Origin: Aphelocoma coerulescens
Lineage: Eukaryota > Chordata > Aves > Passeriformes > Corvidae
Length of the DNA: 64,000 nt
Direction of reading: 5' to 3'
Assembly: GCF_041296385.1 (NCBI RefSeq)
Contig: NW_027184065.1
Span: forward strand, 186,001-250,000
The stretch's first letter is position 1. Every line of letters begins with the position of its first letter. The translations under genes and the position numbers were made by a program. Of this stretch, positions 42,647 to 56,447 are shown one piece after another. A model generated the notes under the pieces. It made no database searches, was not told where the DNA came from, and worked only from the letters and a program-made list of their open reading frames with translations.

Positions 42647-45600
42647 TTCACTTTTCAAGCAGTTGGAAGAGCTCCAAATTAAGACATGAACAGGTCTTAA
42701 TTGACCTTGCCACCGCCTCAGTTAGTCAAGTAATGCTGTGCATTGGATTTGACTAGTGCAACATGTGCTTAAAATATGTAGAGTAACTCCTCGATTATCC
42801 TCTCAGAAGGGTTGGAATGGAGAACAAGGAGTTCCCAAGACAAATATTTGGTGTACGAGGAGTAGAATTTAGGAGTTGATTGCAGAGCACTGCATGCACA
42901 AATGTCTAAGGAGAATCCATCTTTTGATGTCCCATCTATGCTTGTTCTCATTTGAAATCCTGCACATTCTGCAGGCTGGTTTTGTTAGGCTTGGGGCTGG
43001 GGAAGGAGTGATGGTGGGGGAGGAGTGGGTGTTGGTTTTGGGTTATTTTTTTGTTTCCAGAATAGTGTACACAGAACTTGTGCCCAAAACCAGCAGTAGG
43101 AAACAATGCAGGTATAAAAGAAGGTCACAGAAATGTCAGATAATACGAATCTGAAAGCGCTTCAGTATTTTACTCAGGAGTTTCACTCTAACAAGGTGAT
43201 TTTCCTTCACAGAAATGTAGTGGCAGGCTTATGCCATGCTAGAAGTGATGACCTTTCTCTGCCCCAAATTGAGCAGCAAAAGGTTTTGGCTCTTAATTTG
43301 AACCCCTGAGCCAGCTGTGTTTCAGGCTGCAGAAGCTGCAGCTGTTGTGGCAGACGCGGGGTGCAGCCCTGCCTGCCAGTTCCGAGCTGGCCTGCGCTGG
43401 TGGCAGCCGTCAGCGCCCGGGGTCCCCTGTGCCACCCATGCCAGGGCTCTGCCTGCCTGCCTCGCAGCCCTGGTAGCCTCAGGGAAACATCGCACTACTC
43501 CATCTGCTTTAAAAACAAACAAGCAAACAAAAAGCTCCCTGTAAATATATGTAGAAGTCTTGAAACTAATTCTCAGCGCTTGCTCGGAGTTTGTTGATGG
43601 AGCAAATGGATTTTGGATAAACTGCTATTGCTAGTACTACTTAGGTTCCTAAACTTCAGAAGGGAGGCTATGGTGGTCACGTACCCCTGAGGAATGTTGG
43701 GAACAGTAAGACAGCTCAGTCATTTCAAGGTGGCCAGAAAATGGGTGTGGCAGTGGAGTGGACACTCTGTGAGTAGGTAGCCTTAAGTCATGTAACGACA
43801 TGCACTTCAGTGGGAATTTTGCATCAACACCAAGAGATTGTGTCATGATGTGTTGCGTAACAACAAATTGGGCCAAAATTCTGCTGATTTTGACCAAGGT
43901 GGATGGGCCACCTTCACTTAAGCTGGCAAAGGGACATAAGTCAATGATGTTTGAAAAACAGCCATGAAACATAGCCCCTTTAGTTTGTTGCTCTGTTGCA
44001 AGTCTGCAAAGCTCTGTTGACAGGTCATTGGAAGTAGCTGTTGGAATCTAAGTGCAGTTGGACGCTTTGTCAGTCAGCATCAGCAGGAGGCTTAACGGTT
44101 TAGGTTGAGAGGTGGTGCATGGTTTTTTTTCAGAGGAATGGCCCAGTGAAGAGCAGTGTTCACTGCCATGACTACCGTTGTAGCCTTCAAGAGCAATGGT
44201 TCATTCAGAGAGAACTTCCTTGGTTCTGCTGGTTTGGTTTCGCAGCTGGAGCAAAGGTACAGCACTGGAAGCAATTCCTAGGGCAGAAGCGGGAGATATC
44301 CGAAGCTCTGGACTTCGTTGCCTAAGTGAGCGTAGTCTAATTGGAAGAGTGGTGAGCATCAGTGATATCAGATTTTTTACAAGTTCTTAATTCTGTCAAA
44401 ACAAGAAAGAAGGAGAGTGATGAAGATGAAATCCTTTCCTCTTCAATCTGCCTATGCAACAACTTCAGCTGTAGTTGTAATGTGTATTCACCTATTTTGA
44501 ATTGCCCAAAACCAGGCCTAGAGATGCTTCAGAGTCAGAGAAGCGGGTATTTGCTTTATTCGGCGCTGGGTGCATGGGGGATCACTCCTCCTAACACACA
44601 CACACAGAGCACTCCATACAGTCCAGCATTATGTGTAAAATTTATGAACATTCATCACAATTCTTGGGATAGGAGTGGTTCTAGAAATTACTTCTCGGAA
44701 GTCATTAATATCATTAGCATACGTGCCATGCATGCGCTGTGTACGCTGATGGGCGCACTGAGGAAGGCTCCTCTTCTTCCTCGAGGGTCTTTCTGATGAA
44801 GATCAGTAGTCTTTGTCACAATGCACTTTTTACCTTTCTTTCTGGAGCATGCACAGTTCTTCGGTGGCTGATGCAGCGATCTCTGTGCCGGTTTTCAAAA
44901 GATCCTGTTCCTCTTATCTTGACAAGATTAAGGCGAATCCTGCTGCTTAGGTTTTGTGATTAACATTTGCTGTCTCTTAGTAGTTCACTCGTGTTTACAT
45001 GAGTTAACTATGGATCAACCCCCTTCTCAATTTTAGCACTGAAAGGATATTAGAGTCATTTAAAGAGATGTCTCCTATGGAGTACTATAAAACTGCCATA
45101 ATGGTAAGACGTTTTCATACAGTAGTTTTAGCACAGAAGTAATATATGTACAATCTTGGATGTTTCATCCTGCTGGCTCAGGAGCCAGTATTGAGCTTTT
45201 CTCCTTTAAATCCAGTCTTAGAGCTCTGCAAGGATCACTGCAGCATGACGTTGTGACAAGGGGATGCTGATTCATGCATAAACCTTTGACGCTTTCCTTC
45301 TATCTTCAAGCAGCTTTGAAAACCAGTGATTATCTGGCATGTTGCGACTTGAGAGTCATGGTAAAGGTTTCACCAAACACTTTGTAATATCAGGCTACAG
45401 CTTTCATTCCTAAGGAAAGAGCATTGAGCAGATTGCTGGCAAAATGCTGAAAGAATGAGCCAAAACCAAAATCCTTTAATGGGAAAGATGGAAAAAATTT
45501 AGATGTGTTTATTTGAACTAAAAATAATGTGGACCAAGCCTAAATGTATTTCACACTAAATTCTTAGAACTGATTTTAAGGGAAGAAGTGAGAAAGATGA

Positions 45601-46271
45601 ATTCCCAAGCGGAATTTTCAGCAGCATAATATTGAGCATTTATTAGTAGAACAAAGGCATATCACAGTGCAGGAGCACTTAGCAATATTGCTAGAGGCGT
45701 GGCTCCATTCATTTTACTGTGAACTTTAGTACTTCTTTAAACATAGTCCTTAAGCCCAGAAAGTCATTTACACTTCACTCAACTTTCCCCCCTCCGTCTC
45801 TGCCCCCTTGCGCCAGCACACGCCAGCACACTGCCACCTCGGTCCTCTGAGTAGCTCCAGAATTGAAGGCAGGCACCCCCCTCCGGTGCCTCCTCAGTCT
45901 CCAACCTAATTTGTAGTTGATGGGTTCTTTGGGAGGTGTGAGTTTTGATGAGATAACAGACTTCCTGGGATGCATGCGGTTTATCTTCTTTGTTTCTTGA
46001 AGATGTCTTGGTTTCCACCTCTGTAATTTCTCAACTGAAAGGACATTTATTATCATGTGTTTCTTCCTACGTTTCCCAACATGTTACCACTCATTCGAAG
46101 TTACAATTTACTCTAGTCTTGTTTTTACTTACCTATATTTTACCTTAACACTATTTCTACATAGTACATTCTCACTTCTAAATGTTAAAGTGATAGATGC
46201 GAAAGACAAAATTTATCGTTCACTCATTTATCACAGGAGGAATGTGTTAGCTGCTTGTGTTGCAGTTCACT
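42647..46271. other. Unassigned spacer, unit 2
   Basis: Equivalent of 1894-5518. No gene recognised. Confidence 0.5.
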
Positions 46272-46660
46272 TGTAATTGTGGTCTATTACCGCAGGCCTG
46301 GGCCCTAGGGTGTATCACTGTGTCCCGCAGCCATAGGGAGGAGGAGGAGAGAAGATCCAGCAGGCAGGAATTGTGCACCAAGATTTATTCATTTAATTAT
46401 TTCACAAACTCTTTTACAGACTTTTTTCTTCATAGTCTAATTGGACAAAGGATCAGCCCCCCCCCTTGGGGTGATTGGCTAAAATCCTAAACCATCCATT
46501 GTCAAAATATTTTTCTACTAGACCATAAACCAGACTTTTCAAGGTTGCAGGTGGCTTGGTTGTTTACATACTCTGCTACCTCTTCTGTGAGAGAGAAAAG
46601 TCTCTCACAGACTTAGAAAATAGCAAGAAAATCCTCGCTAGCAGCATTTTGGTATCTACA
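46272..46660 (-). repeat. ERVK-type LTR, unit 2
   Basis: Equivalent of 5519-5908, one T shorter in a poly-T run near 46421. Confidence 0.85.
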
Positions 46661-46789
46661 ATTCCCCCTTTTTGTTTGATAAGATAACAACTCCACTATT
46701 AATCCTAAATAGAAATTTACATCAGTTATTAATTCTAAATATGTCCTTAAGGCTTTAACGATCTGACTCCATAACAAGAAATTTAAAGT

Positions 46790-47831
46790 TCAGTCTCTGC
46801 TTGTGGAAGGACCATCCCAGTCTCTGCTTGTAGAAGGACCATCTGCCTGATGGTCAACATCTTGGTCATCATCAGAAGAGTCTGATGGCTGATGATCTAC
46901 ATTCTGGTGGCCACTTGGATGGTTGGTGTTCTGGTCATCATTTGGAGGTTGCCTGTTCTGCCTCTGGTGCCGTAGGGCAGGGCGAACACATTTTGCAGCT
47001 AGCCACCGTACCCCAGTATCTGTAGAAACGCAAGCATAGCCACGACCCCAAACCATAAGTTCCCGCAGGCCTTCCCACTGGTTAGTGAGTAAATTCCACA
47101 CCCAGACTTTTGCCCAGGGCAGTTGTCTCTTGCCTGCAGATTGCAATGAGAGAAAGTGATTCAGAAGAACAGGATTCTTTGAATTTTGTGGTACCGTAAG
47201 GTGATTAATTGTATACGAGCTTTTGCTAGTCGGCTTCAGTAACCAAATTCAAAGGTTCCTGTGAGAATCGTTGAAAAGCCATGATAACAGCCCTTAATTC
47301 AACTAACTAAGCAGAGTCTGACTCGGATTGGTGTGTTAATCAACCACTGCAAAGGCAGTGTAGGATACTGTGCACCTTTGCGCACAGTGACCCCTGCTAA
47401 AAATTTGTCCCGATCCGTATGCCCCAGGCTGCCAACACATCCCGTCCCCAAAGGTTAAGGGAAGTGGTAGTAACATAAGGCCTAATTGTAGCTGTGTGCC
47501 CCTCTGAGTCCTTCACCGTCACAGGCCGTTCGCTTCAATAGCTCTGTGTGGTTCATCCTCATCCTGTGATGGCCGATCCCACTGGGGGTAAAGGCCATGA
47601 GGGAGGCCACGCAGAGAAGGAGATGATAGTTACATCAGCACCAGTATCAATCAAACCTTGAAGCTGAGTCCAGGGCGGACGGGCGTTCGGCAGGATCAGG
47701 GTACACGTCATCTGTGGCCTTTGGTCAGAGATGTCTGCAGTCCAGAAGGCCTGCAGAAGTCCTGTAGATCCACTGCTGTTATCTTTGTGAGTTTGTTGTT
47801 CTATCCTGGGGACACAAGACTTAAAAGGCAC
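46790..47831 (-). pseudogene. ERVK integrase tail, RNase H scrap and protease fragment, unit 2
   Basis: Second-unit copies of 6038-6394, about 6455-6600 and 6690-7079, at the matching offset of 40752. The open frames 46790-47146 and 47559-47831 encode the same peptides as in unit 1, including the D-T-G-A-D protease motif. Broken in the same way. Confidence 0.8.
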
Positions 47832-48191
47832 TAATTTAGCAAGGCAGGTCTTTTCAGGAATAGTTACAGGGGGTTTTCAAATTCCCTATAAAACTGAGGA
47901 CAAGGCTCCGAGGAGCGGATTCCCATCAATCCGACCTCATCCTCATCCTATCGCATTAAACCTGTTAGAAGCCAGACCTGAACAGCCCCTCTCTTCCTTT
48001 GTCTCTGAGCTAACGTGAGCCGACATCAACGGCTCCTGCCGTGTTTCCCTCTGCAAAGAAGCCAGCTAGCTAGCCCAGCAAGCTCTTTTCCTGATCCCGA
48101 AGTCGCTTCAGCGACGCGTGGAGGTAACGCAGCTGGACTGTCTCTGACCAGGGGCACGCCAGAGTCAGTGCCTCGAGCACCAAACGCTGCG

Positions 48192-48904
48192 TTATTGGAC
48201 ATTGAAGGTTCAGGCTAAGGAGAATCCAAAACGTGGACAGCATCTCCCTTCTGCTGGAAGCCTTGAAGTTCACCACTGCAGTCTGCAGCCTACACAGATC
48301 ATGTGAGTATTGTAAAAGTTCTCCAAGGAAGAGCAAGAACGAGGCTAATGCATGCACACAAACGCTGATCAAAAGCACTTGATGCTCTTGGACAAAAATA
48401 GGGAACCTTCACTTTTGGAAAGACAAGGTGACTATGGTTGTCTCTACAGTACTAGTAGGAAAATATCCCTGAAGTTTTGCAAAACCTCTTTTCAGGGGTT
48501 TGTTAACTTCATCTTTGTTAAGAACTGGGGAACACAGGGAGACCTGTCACTTTTTTTGCAGAATGCCATAGAAACTGCTACACTCACTTCAACAACAGTC
48601 CAAGTAACCTTCTCTGCAAATACTGACCATTTGCAGTTCTGGTTGATACAAGCCCCCATTACCTAAGAAAGGAACAACTCGGCAAGCAGTTTGCATAGAT
48701 GAACAACTTAGCACGACTGCGGCTGATGACATGCCCTGACCTTTTTTGCCTTCAGCTATGGGTGCCGTACCCTCCTACCCTCACACATGCCACTCAAAGA
48801 TCCACCTGTGACAGCAACTGTGCCAAGCCGCCACCCTTCTTCAGCACCATCGCACCTACCACAAGGTAGCTGAATCAGAGGGAAAAGGAGGTCGCCAATG
48901 GAGG
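48192..48904. repeat. Outer end of left palindrome arm, unit 2
   Basis: Equivalent of 7440-8152 and inverted copy of 41892-42646. Ends with GAGG (48901-48904), the ERV1 target duplication. Confidence 0.9.
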
Positions 48905-49561
48905 TGTTATAAACATATATTATATTGGCTTCTCGCAAAGTATAAAGTAGATATTATATAATGTTAGAAATGCTTTTTGCTGTGTGGATGTAGTTTTCTC
49001 TCTTTTTAGCAAGAATGTTAACAAGTGTGAGCACGTAAGATAACCTCCAAACGAACAGAGGATGAGGCCCGAAAAGCTGCTAATCAACACTTTGTCTAGG
49101 GAGCAAAAGGGCCCAAAGGCTACTCCGCCCGGAGAACAGGCGGCCAGGAGAGTCCAAGAGCCGTTATCACCACTCTGCCCGGAGAGACGAAGAGGCCCAA
49201 AGCTGCAATCAGCCCTGTCTGTCTGGAGAATTAAGAAATCCACCCTACCATCGACTCTTGCCTAGCGGGCCCAACCCCAAGAATCAAGAGAAATAAAACC
49301 ACAAGGCAGAAGACTACGCATGCTCTAAAAAGGCGGAACCAAGGAGTGGCCATGCAGAACAGCTCCAGGAAAAGTTTTAATATGAATAAAGAACAGACAG
49401 TAAAAATGGTATAAAAAAGACTCACCTCTGGCATCAGGTGTGCTCTTGGCAGAGCACCAAGGCACCCGGCCATTACCCCGTTGCTTTATTTGATGTGTCT
49501 CTTATTGTCTTTATATTAAACCCTTTAAATTCTCACAGGAGAGTGAACCTCGTTTTTCACA
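48905..49561 (+). repeat. ERV1 5' LTR, copy 2
   Basis: 657 bp, equivalent of 8153-8809. Confidence 0.93.
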
Positions 49562-50473
49562 ATTAAGGGCTCGTCCCGGAGCTACACCTCGCCTCTGAAA
49601 AGCGTGGGAGGATTCAAGAAGCAAGGGTAAGGCGCCTCCCGCCCAAGTTGGCAGGACCTTTGCTTAGCATCCTCTGGCGTGATTTGGTGGCAGCAGGGCA
49701 ACACCCGGAGGACAAGAAAGACACAAAAATAAAGCAAATGAAAGAGAGCGCTCTCGACAAAAATCCCACAGACACTGGAAAAGAAACAGGACTGGGAAGT
49801 ATTGTCCAAAGAAAAAGGGGGTGGTTACGGGAGATGAGCGTGTGTGAATGAGACGTGGGCTGGTTGCCCCCAGATCTGCGAAGCGAGTGTGGCAGTCTCT
49901 GAGTGCTGCCGTTCCGTCTTGTTCACGAGAACAGCGGCCAGCGAGGAGACAAAGCGAGAGATAAGCGGAGTGAAAGAATCTCCGGGGGTGACTGGGACGG
50001 GGTCCCAGAGAAGGGGTTGCAAAGTGGGAGCTACCCCCCCATATGCTGGGTTGAGGAAAACTCCAAGAGCACCCAGGGCCTAAAAGTACCCCAAGAGAGG
50101 TTGGGGTTTGGATGCTAGCAATGCTGGGTTGAGGGAAATCCAAGAGCACCCAGAATCCTAAGGATTATATCATACCCATGGGTGGATACTAACAAGTGAC
50201 TTGAAAGAGGTACCTTATTATTCTGTTGTGAGTAGGAATGAGTGAGTGAACAAATATTAAAAAAGAGTGAATGTGTGAATGAAAAACTGTGTAATTCGAA
50301 GTTAACTTTGTTTTTGGGGAAGGTGGGCTCTAATAAATTTTTTGGTGTTTTTTGTACTGTGAAAGGGTGGGTAGTATTTTACAGCAGTGAAGATTGGTGT
50401 TTTAAAGGAATGAATTAGTATTTCAAAGGGGGGGATAAATTGGTATTTTGAGTAATAGAGAACTCCTGGGAAA

Positions 50474-52360
50474 ATGGGACAACAACCTAGTAAATTAAGT
50501 TCAAATTATAAAAGGGTGCCAGAGGATATACCCCGAGACAGTCCCCTCGGGGTCAAACTCGCAAACTGGGAAACTGATCCTTCTACAAAAGGAAAAGAGA
50601 AAGTAAAAATGATTCAATTCTGCATGAAAGAGTGGGTAAAAAAGGAAATCAGATCTGATCATGTGTACTGGCCAAAATACGGGTCTGATGAGGCATGGAT
50701 TTGCCAGGCTCTAAATGTATTTGTAAATTCAAAAGAGCCATCTCACCCTGAGGAGAGAGAATATGCTTCTTGCTGGACAGGAATTACAAAACCTCTGGGA
50801 ACCAAAGTCTTCAAAATATCAGAAACCGCAGAGGAAAAGCAAACAGAAGAGAAAAAAGGCTGAGACCCTTTAGAAGTATTGCCTCCGCCGCCAGCACCAG
50901 AAGCTGCCCTCCTCCCCCTGGCTCCGGGGCTTCCCCCGCCAGCCCCCCCTCCGCCCGCACCGGGGGCCTTTCCCCCGGCAGCCCTCCCGCCCCAATGGAG
51001 CTGGGGGGGAGCCCTGCCCCCGCCCATGCCGGGGATCCCACCCTTCCCATATATCTCGGGAATCCCAGCAGCCTCAATTGCATCAAGGGAAAGGTCACAC
51101 GTCCCGGCTTCAGCCCCTACCTCTCCTGCCTTGAGAAACCCGGCTTTAGCCCCGGTGCCCGCCTCCTGTGCTCCGGAATATCTGGCTTCACTGCCATACC
51201 CCACCCCCACCCTCTGCACCACAGAATATTCAGCTTCAGCGCCAGACTTTGAATCTGCCCCTCCTCCCCAGGGGAGTTCGGTGCTTTCTTCCCAAATCAA
51301 CCCTCTTCTTAACGAAGGAGCACCATACCAGAATACAGGAGGTGCCATTAAGGCTCCGAGGCAGCCCAACAAGCCCTCCATTGCTAAACAAACAGAGGGA
51401 AGCCGAGAAATTCATTTCTTTCCGTTAAGAGAAGTACCTACGGGAGGAGGGGGAAGCGGCTTTGTGAGTGCTCCTCTAACCTCTACAGAGGTTAGGAATT
51501 TCAAAAAAGAAATTAAAGGATTATTAGAAGACCCCATAGGTACAGCTGAAATGTTGGACCAGTTCTTAGGTCCCAACATTTTCACTTGGGAAGAAATGCA
51601 ATCAATAATGAAAATAATATTCTCCCAAGAAGAAAGAGAAATGATTAGAATTGCTGGAATAAAAATTTGGGGAAAAGAAAACCAACAAGGTCCACCCGGG
51701 GATCAGAAAATGCCCATTACACCTCCTAACTGGAACCAAAATGATGAAGCTGGGAGGGGACATATGAATGATTATTGTAATTTGATAATCAAGGGAATAA
51801 AAGAGGGGGCACTCTGAGGACAAAATGTCAGAAAGGCCTTTGAGGGGCAGCAAGGGAAGGAAGAAACCCCGACTGAGTGGCTGGAGAGGCTCCGAAAGAA
51901 TATGAAACAATATTCTGGGAGAGACCCGGAGTCCCTAGCAGGGCAAGCCCTGCTAAGAGTTAACTTTGTCACTCATGCCTGGCCAGATATTAGAAAAAAA
52001 TTGGAAAAAATAGAAGATTGGTATGAGAAACCATTACAAGACCTAGTAAGGGAAGCTCAAAAGATATATATGTCCGGAGGGATGAAGAAAAAGCCAAAGT
52101 GGGAGCAAAGATCATGATAGCCACTATGCGAGAGAGTACCTTCCAAAAAAAATCTAAAGCCCTCAGGTAACACTCCTAAACATTCCAGATTCAGAAATGG
52201 TGGAAAAGAGAAAAATAAAACCTCAGCACAATCAAGATTCCAAGAACAACCCAGGGATGCCTGTTTCTATTGCAAGGAAGAAGGGCATTATCAAAGAGAA
52301 TGCCCCCACCTGAGGAGGGATCTGAAAAGATTTCAAGAGACACGCACAGAAGAAAAATAG
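50474..52360 (+). pseudogene. gag: ERV1 gag (broken), copy 2
   Basis: Same frame and stops as copy 1: TGA at 50861-50863 and 51815-51817, and the shifted segment near 52115. Zinc knuckle retained (52262-52303). Ends at the in-frame amber codon 52358-52360. Confidence 0.88.
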
Positions 52361-55300
52361 GGAAATCATGGGCTCTATTTTTGGGGGGATAAATACCATC
52401 TGGAGCCTTTGATAACTTTAAAAGTAGGCCCCGAAGAGGAAGTATTGGAATTTATAGTTGACACTGGGGCAGAAAAGACTTGTGTGATGAATATTCCAAA
52501 AGGGAGTAATGATATGGTAAAAGTAACAGGAGCAAAGGGGGAAGGATTTAAGGTCTCTGTCGTTAAAGATGTGGTTATTGAAGGGGAAACAAAAATAGGG
52601 ATAGGGGATGCTTTGTTAGCTCCTGAGGCTGGCAGCAATTTATTGGGAAGGGATTTACAAATCCAACTGGGGATTGGAGTCATACCAGAAGAAGGGAAAA
52701 TGACGGCCAAAGTGTTTAAACTTAGCCAAGAAGATGAAAGCAAAATTAACAGAGAGGTTTGGGCTAGGGAAGGGAATAGGGGTGGACTAGATCTTGACCC
52801 CATAAGGGTCACAATTGAAAAAGAAGAAGGTCCCATTTGTGTACATCAGTACCCTATATCTTTAGAAGGGAGAAAAGGCTTAAAACCAGTGATAGAAGAA
52901 TTAATAAAGGATGGGACACTAGAACCTTGTAAATCCCCTCATAATAGCCCTATTCTCCCAGTAAAGAAATCTGATGGAAATTATAAATTAGTGCAAGATT
53001 TAAGAGAAGTAAACAAAAGAACACGGGCCTGCTACCCTATGGTTCCTAATCCCTGCACTCTTTTAAGCAAAATTCCACCTCAACATCAGTGGTTTAGTGT
53101 GGTAGATCTTAAAAATGCCTTTTGGGCCTGCCCACTGGCAGAGGAAAGCCGAAATATTTTTGCCTTTGAATGGGAAGATCCAAACACAGGGAAAAAGAAC
53201 CAGTTGAGGTGGACTAAACTGCCACAGGGCTATTGTGAGGCCCCAAATTTATTTGGGCAAGCCTTGGGAGAAATACTACAAACCTTCCCCACTCCCCCAG
53301 GAATACAATTTATCCAATATGGAGATGACCTTCTAATATCAGGAGAAGATGAAATGAAAGTTAAAGGAGCTACCATAAAGCTTCTAAATTTTCTTGGGAA
53401 AAAGGGACTAAAGGCATCAAAAAGGAAATTACAGTTTGTGGAATCAGAAGTAAAATATCTCGGCCACCTGATAAGCAAAGGTAGCTGACAACTAAGTCCT
53501 GAAACAATTACAGGGATTTTATCCCTCCCTCCTCCCTCTTCAAAAAAGGAGGTTAGGAGACTGCTGGGGCTACTGGGATATTGCAGATTATGGATTGAAA
53601 GATATACACAAGCAGTAAAATTTTTATATGAAAAATTAACAGGGGGAGACAATATACAATGGACCAAAGATGATGATGATAATAAATTAGAAAAACTGAA
53701 GTTGAAACTAGCCTCGGTACCAGCCCTAAGCTTACCCTCACTAGAAAAACCCTTTCATTTATATGTGAATGCAGAAAATGGAGTAGCTCATGGTGTATTA
53801 GTCCAGGAATGGGGAGGGGTGAGAAGACCAATAGCTTATTTAGCTAAACTATTGGACCCAGTAAGCCGTGGCTGGCCAGTATGCATTCAAGCCATAGCAG
53901 CTACCGCTATTTTGGTGGAGGAGAGCCGTAAGCTCACCTTTGGAAGTAAACTGATTGTATACACACCCCATGCGGTCCGAAATGTGCTAAATCAAAAAGC
54001 TGAAAAATGGTTAACAGACTCCAGGCTATTAAAATATGAAGCAATTCTGATTGACAGTAATGATCTAACTATAGAAGCAAGCAAAAGCCTCAATCCGGCC
54101 CAATTCCTGTATGGAGAACCAAAAGATGACCTGGCACATGATTGCTTAGAAATTACTCAATACCAAACAAAAGTTCGAGAAGATCTAGCTGAACAAGCCC
54201 TCTTAGAAGAGGAAAGAATATATGTGGATGGTTCATCCAGATGCTTGCAAGGAAAAAGAATGTCAAGATATGCCTTAGTCGATGGGATAAATATGCAGGC
54301 CATCGAAAAAGGAAAACTACCTTCAAATTGGTCGGCGCAGTCTTGTGAATTATACGCTCTAAAGAGAGCACTGGAGCATTTAGCACACAAAAAGGGGACC
54401 GTCTATACTGATTCAAAGTACATACCTTTGGAAAGATCTGGGAAGAAAGGGGTTTACTAAATTCAAAGGGGAAAGAACTGATACATGAAGGCCTGATTTC
54501 AGAAGTGTTGGAAGCATTAAAATTGCCTGAAGAAATAGCCGTAGTGCATATCAAAGGACACCAAGAAGGGATGACCCCAGAAATAAGAGGGAATAACCTA
54601 GCAGACCAAGAAGCCAAAGATGCAGCAGAAAATGGGACTGAACCAATTCTGTTAATCCTGACCCCAGAAAGGGGAGAATTGGAAATCCCCAAATTTAGTA
54701 AAGAAGAAGAAAAAGAATTATTTAAGATAGGGGGAGAACAAGATCAATCTGGAAAACGGAAACTTCCTGATGGGAGACAGTTACTTAATAAGCCACTCAC
54801 TAAGAGAATATTAGAAGATATGCATCAAAAAACTCATTGGGGTACTCAAGCTAGCTTGTGTGATCATTTTCTAAAAAATTATGGGTGTATTGGAATCTTT
54901 GGGGTAGCAAAACAAATAACTGGGAACTGTAGAACTTGCCAAAGAGTGACTAGGAAAATAATGAGAAAAACAACATTAGGAGGCCGTGAGTTAGCTCTGC
55001 GACCATTCCAAAGTATCCAAGTAGATTTCACTAAACTTCCTCAAATACAGAGATGGAAGTTCCTATTAGTAATAGCAGACCACCTAACTTGTTGGGTAGA
55101 AGCAGTTCCTGCTACTAGAGCTACAGCTAACATAAGTATGCAAAACCCTTCTGGAACAAATTATTCCCAGATATGGAATGGTTAATAAAATAAACTCAGA
55201 TAGAAGAACACATTTTACATCCAAAGTCTTACAACAAATAACTCAAGCCTTGGGAATAAAATGGGAATTACATACCCCCTGGCACCCACAAAGTTCAGGC

Positions 55301-55870
55301 CAAGTAGAAAGAGTGAACCAGACTTTGAAAAAAACTTTAACAAAATTAATGATTGAAACTCAAATGTCATGGGTAAAATGCTTACCTTTGGCTCTGTTGA
55401 GAGGCCGAACACAGCCCAGGTCAGACCTGGGAGTGTCTCCTTATGAGATGATGTTCGGATTACCCTTCCTTACTGCTCAACATGAAACAGCCACTTATGA
55501 AGTAGGAGAAGTAAGTGTCAAAAAATATGTCACCGCAATTGCCAGAACACTTGAAAATTTGCGGCTGAAAGGAATGATCCCTCAAACCACAGCTTTGGAG
55601 TTCAAAATTCATAATATCCATTCAGGGGAATGGGTACTAGTAAAAACATGGAAAGAACAATCTTTGACTCCACAATGGGAGGGTCCTTTTCAGGTACTGC
55701 TGATGACTGAGGCCGCAATCCAGACCAAGGAACGAGGGTAGATCCATGCCAGCAGAATCAAAGGACCTGTAAAAGAACCTGAAGAGTGGACTGTAATATC
55801 CAAACCAGGTGATACCAAATTGATTCTTAAACGGAGACCAGGTGGCAATGAGCTAGAACAATCTAAATAA
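52361..55870 (+). pseudogene. pol: ERV1 pro-pol (broken), copy 2
   Basis: Shares the TGA (53486-53488), RNase H frameshift (about 54420) and TAG (55739-55741) of copy 1. In addition one extra base near 55135 (AACATAAGTA against AACATAGTA) splits the integrase between its first and second catalytic Asp, giving frames 54505-55185 and 55178-55741. This break is private to copy 2. Confidence 0.92.
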
Positions 55871-56447
55871 TCCAAGGGATATGCAAAGAATCACACCTAA
55901 CTGAGAAGTAAAAGCCAAATTTATATCAGTGGCCCCTGGACAAATTCTGGGACATCGTGGAGAAGAATATTCTCACTTCAAACAGGAAGGGTTGGGACTG
56001 GATCAAACAGGGAACTCTCATGTCCTGATTCTAGCCTGTGATTTGTATTAAGAAGGGGGAGAATCACAACTTCCATCAGTGCCACATCATATACCCTGTT
56101 TGAATCATTCTAACACGGGGCATGCCAACCACGTCAAATATAAGTAATTAATCTAGAGGGAAATTGGCATTTCACACCGTCGACACCCTAGTTGTAAAGG
56201 GTGTCAAGCACAAAATCAACCCCCTATCCAGACAAAATCATAAGCAACAAAAGCAATAACTTTGCTCTGCAGATGGGAATTACTAGTGCCTGTTGAATGG
56301 GAAACACCTAAGATACGATAAGATACTACAGTTAAAAAGGTGCCAAAAGAAATTTGCCTAAAAGCTACAAAGGAAGTGACAAGGAAATAGAGGGCAAGAC
56401 CGGGTCGGCCACTGTACTCGCCACCGAGAAGATCCAATACACCTGCT

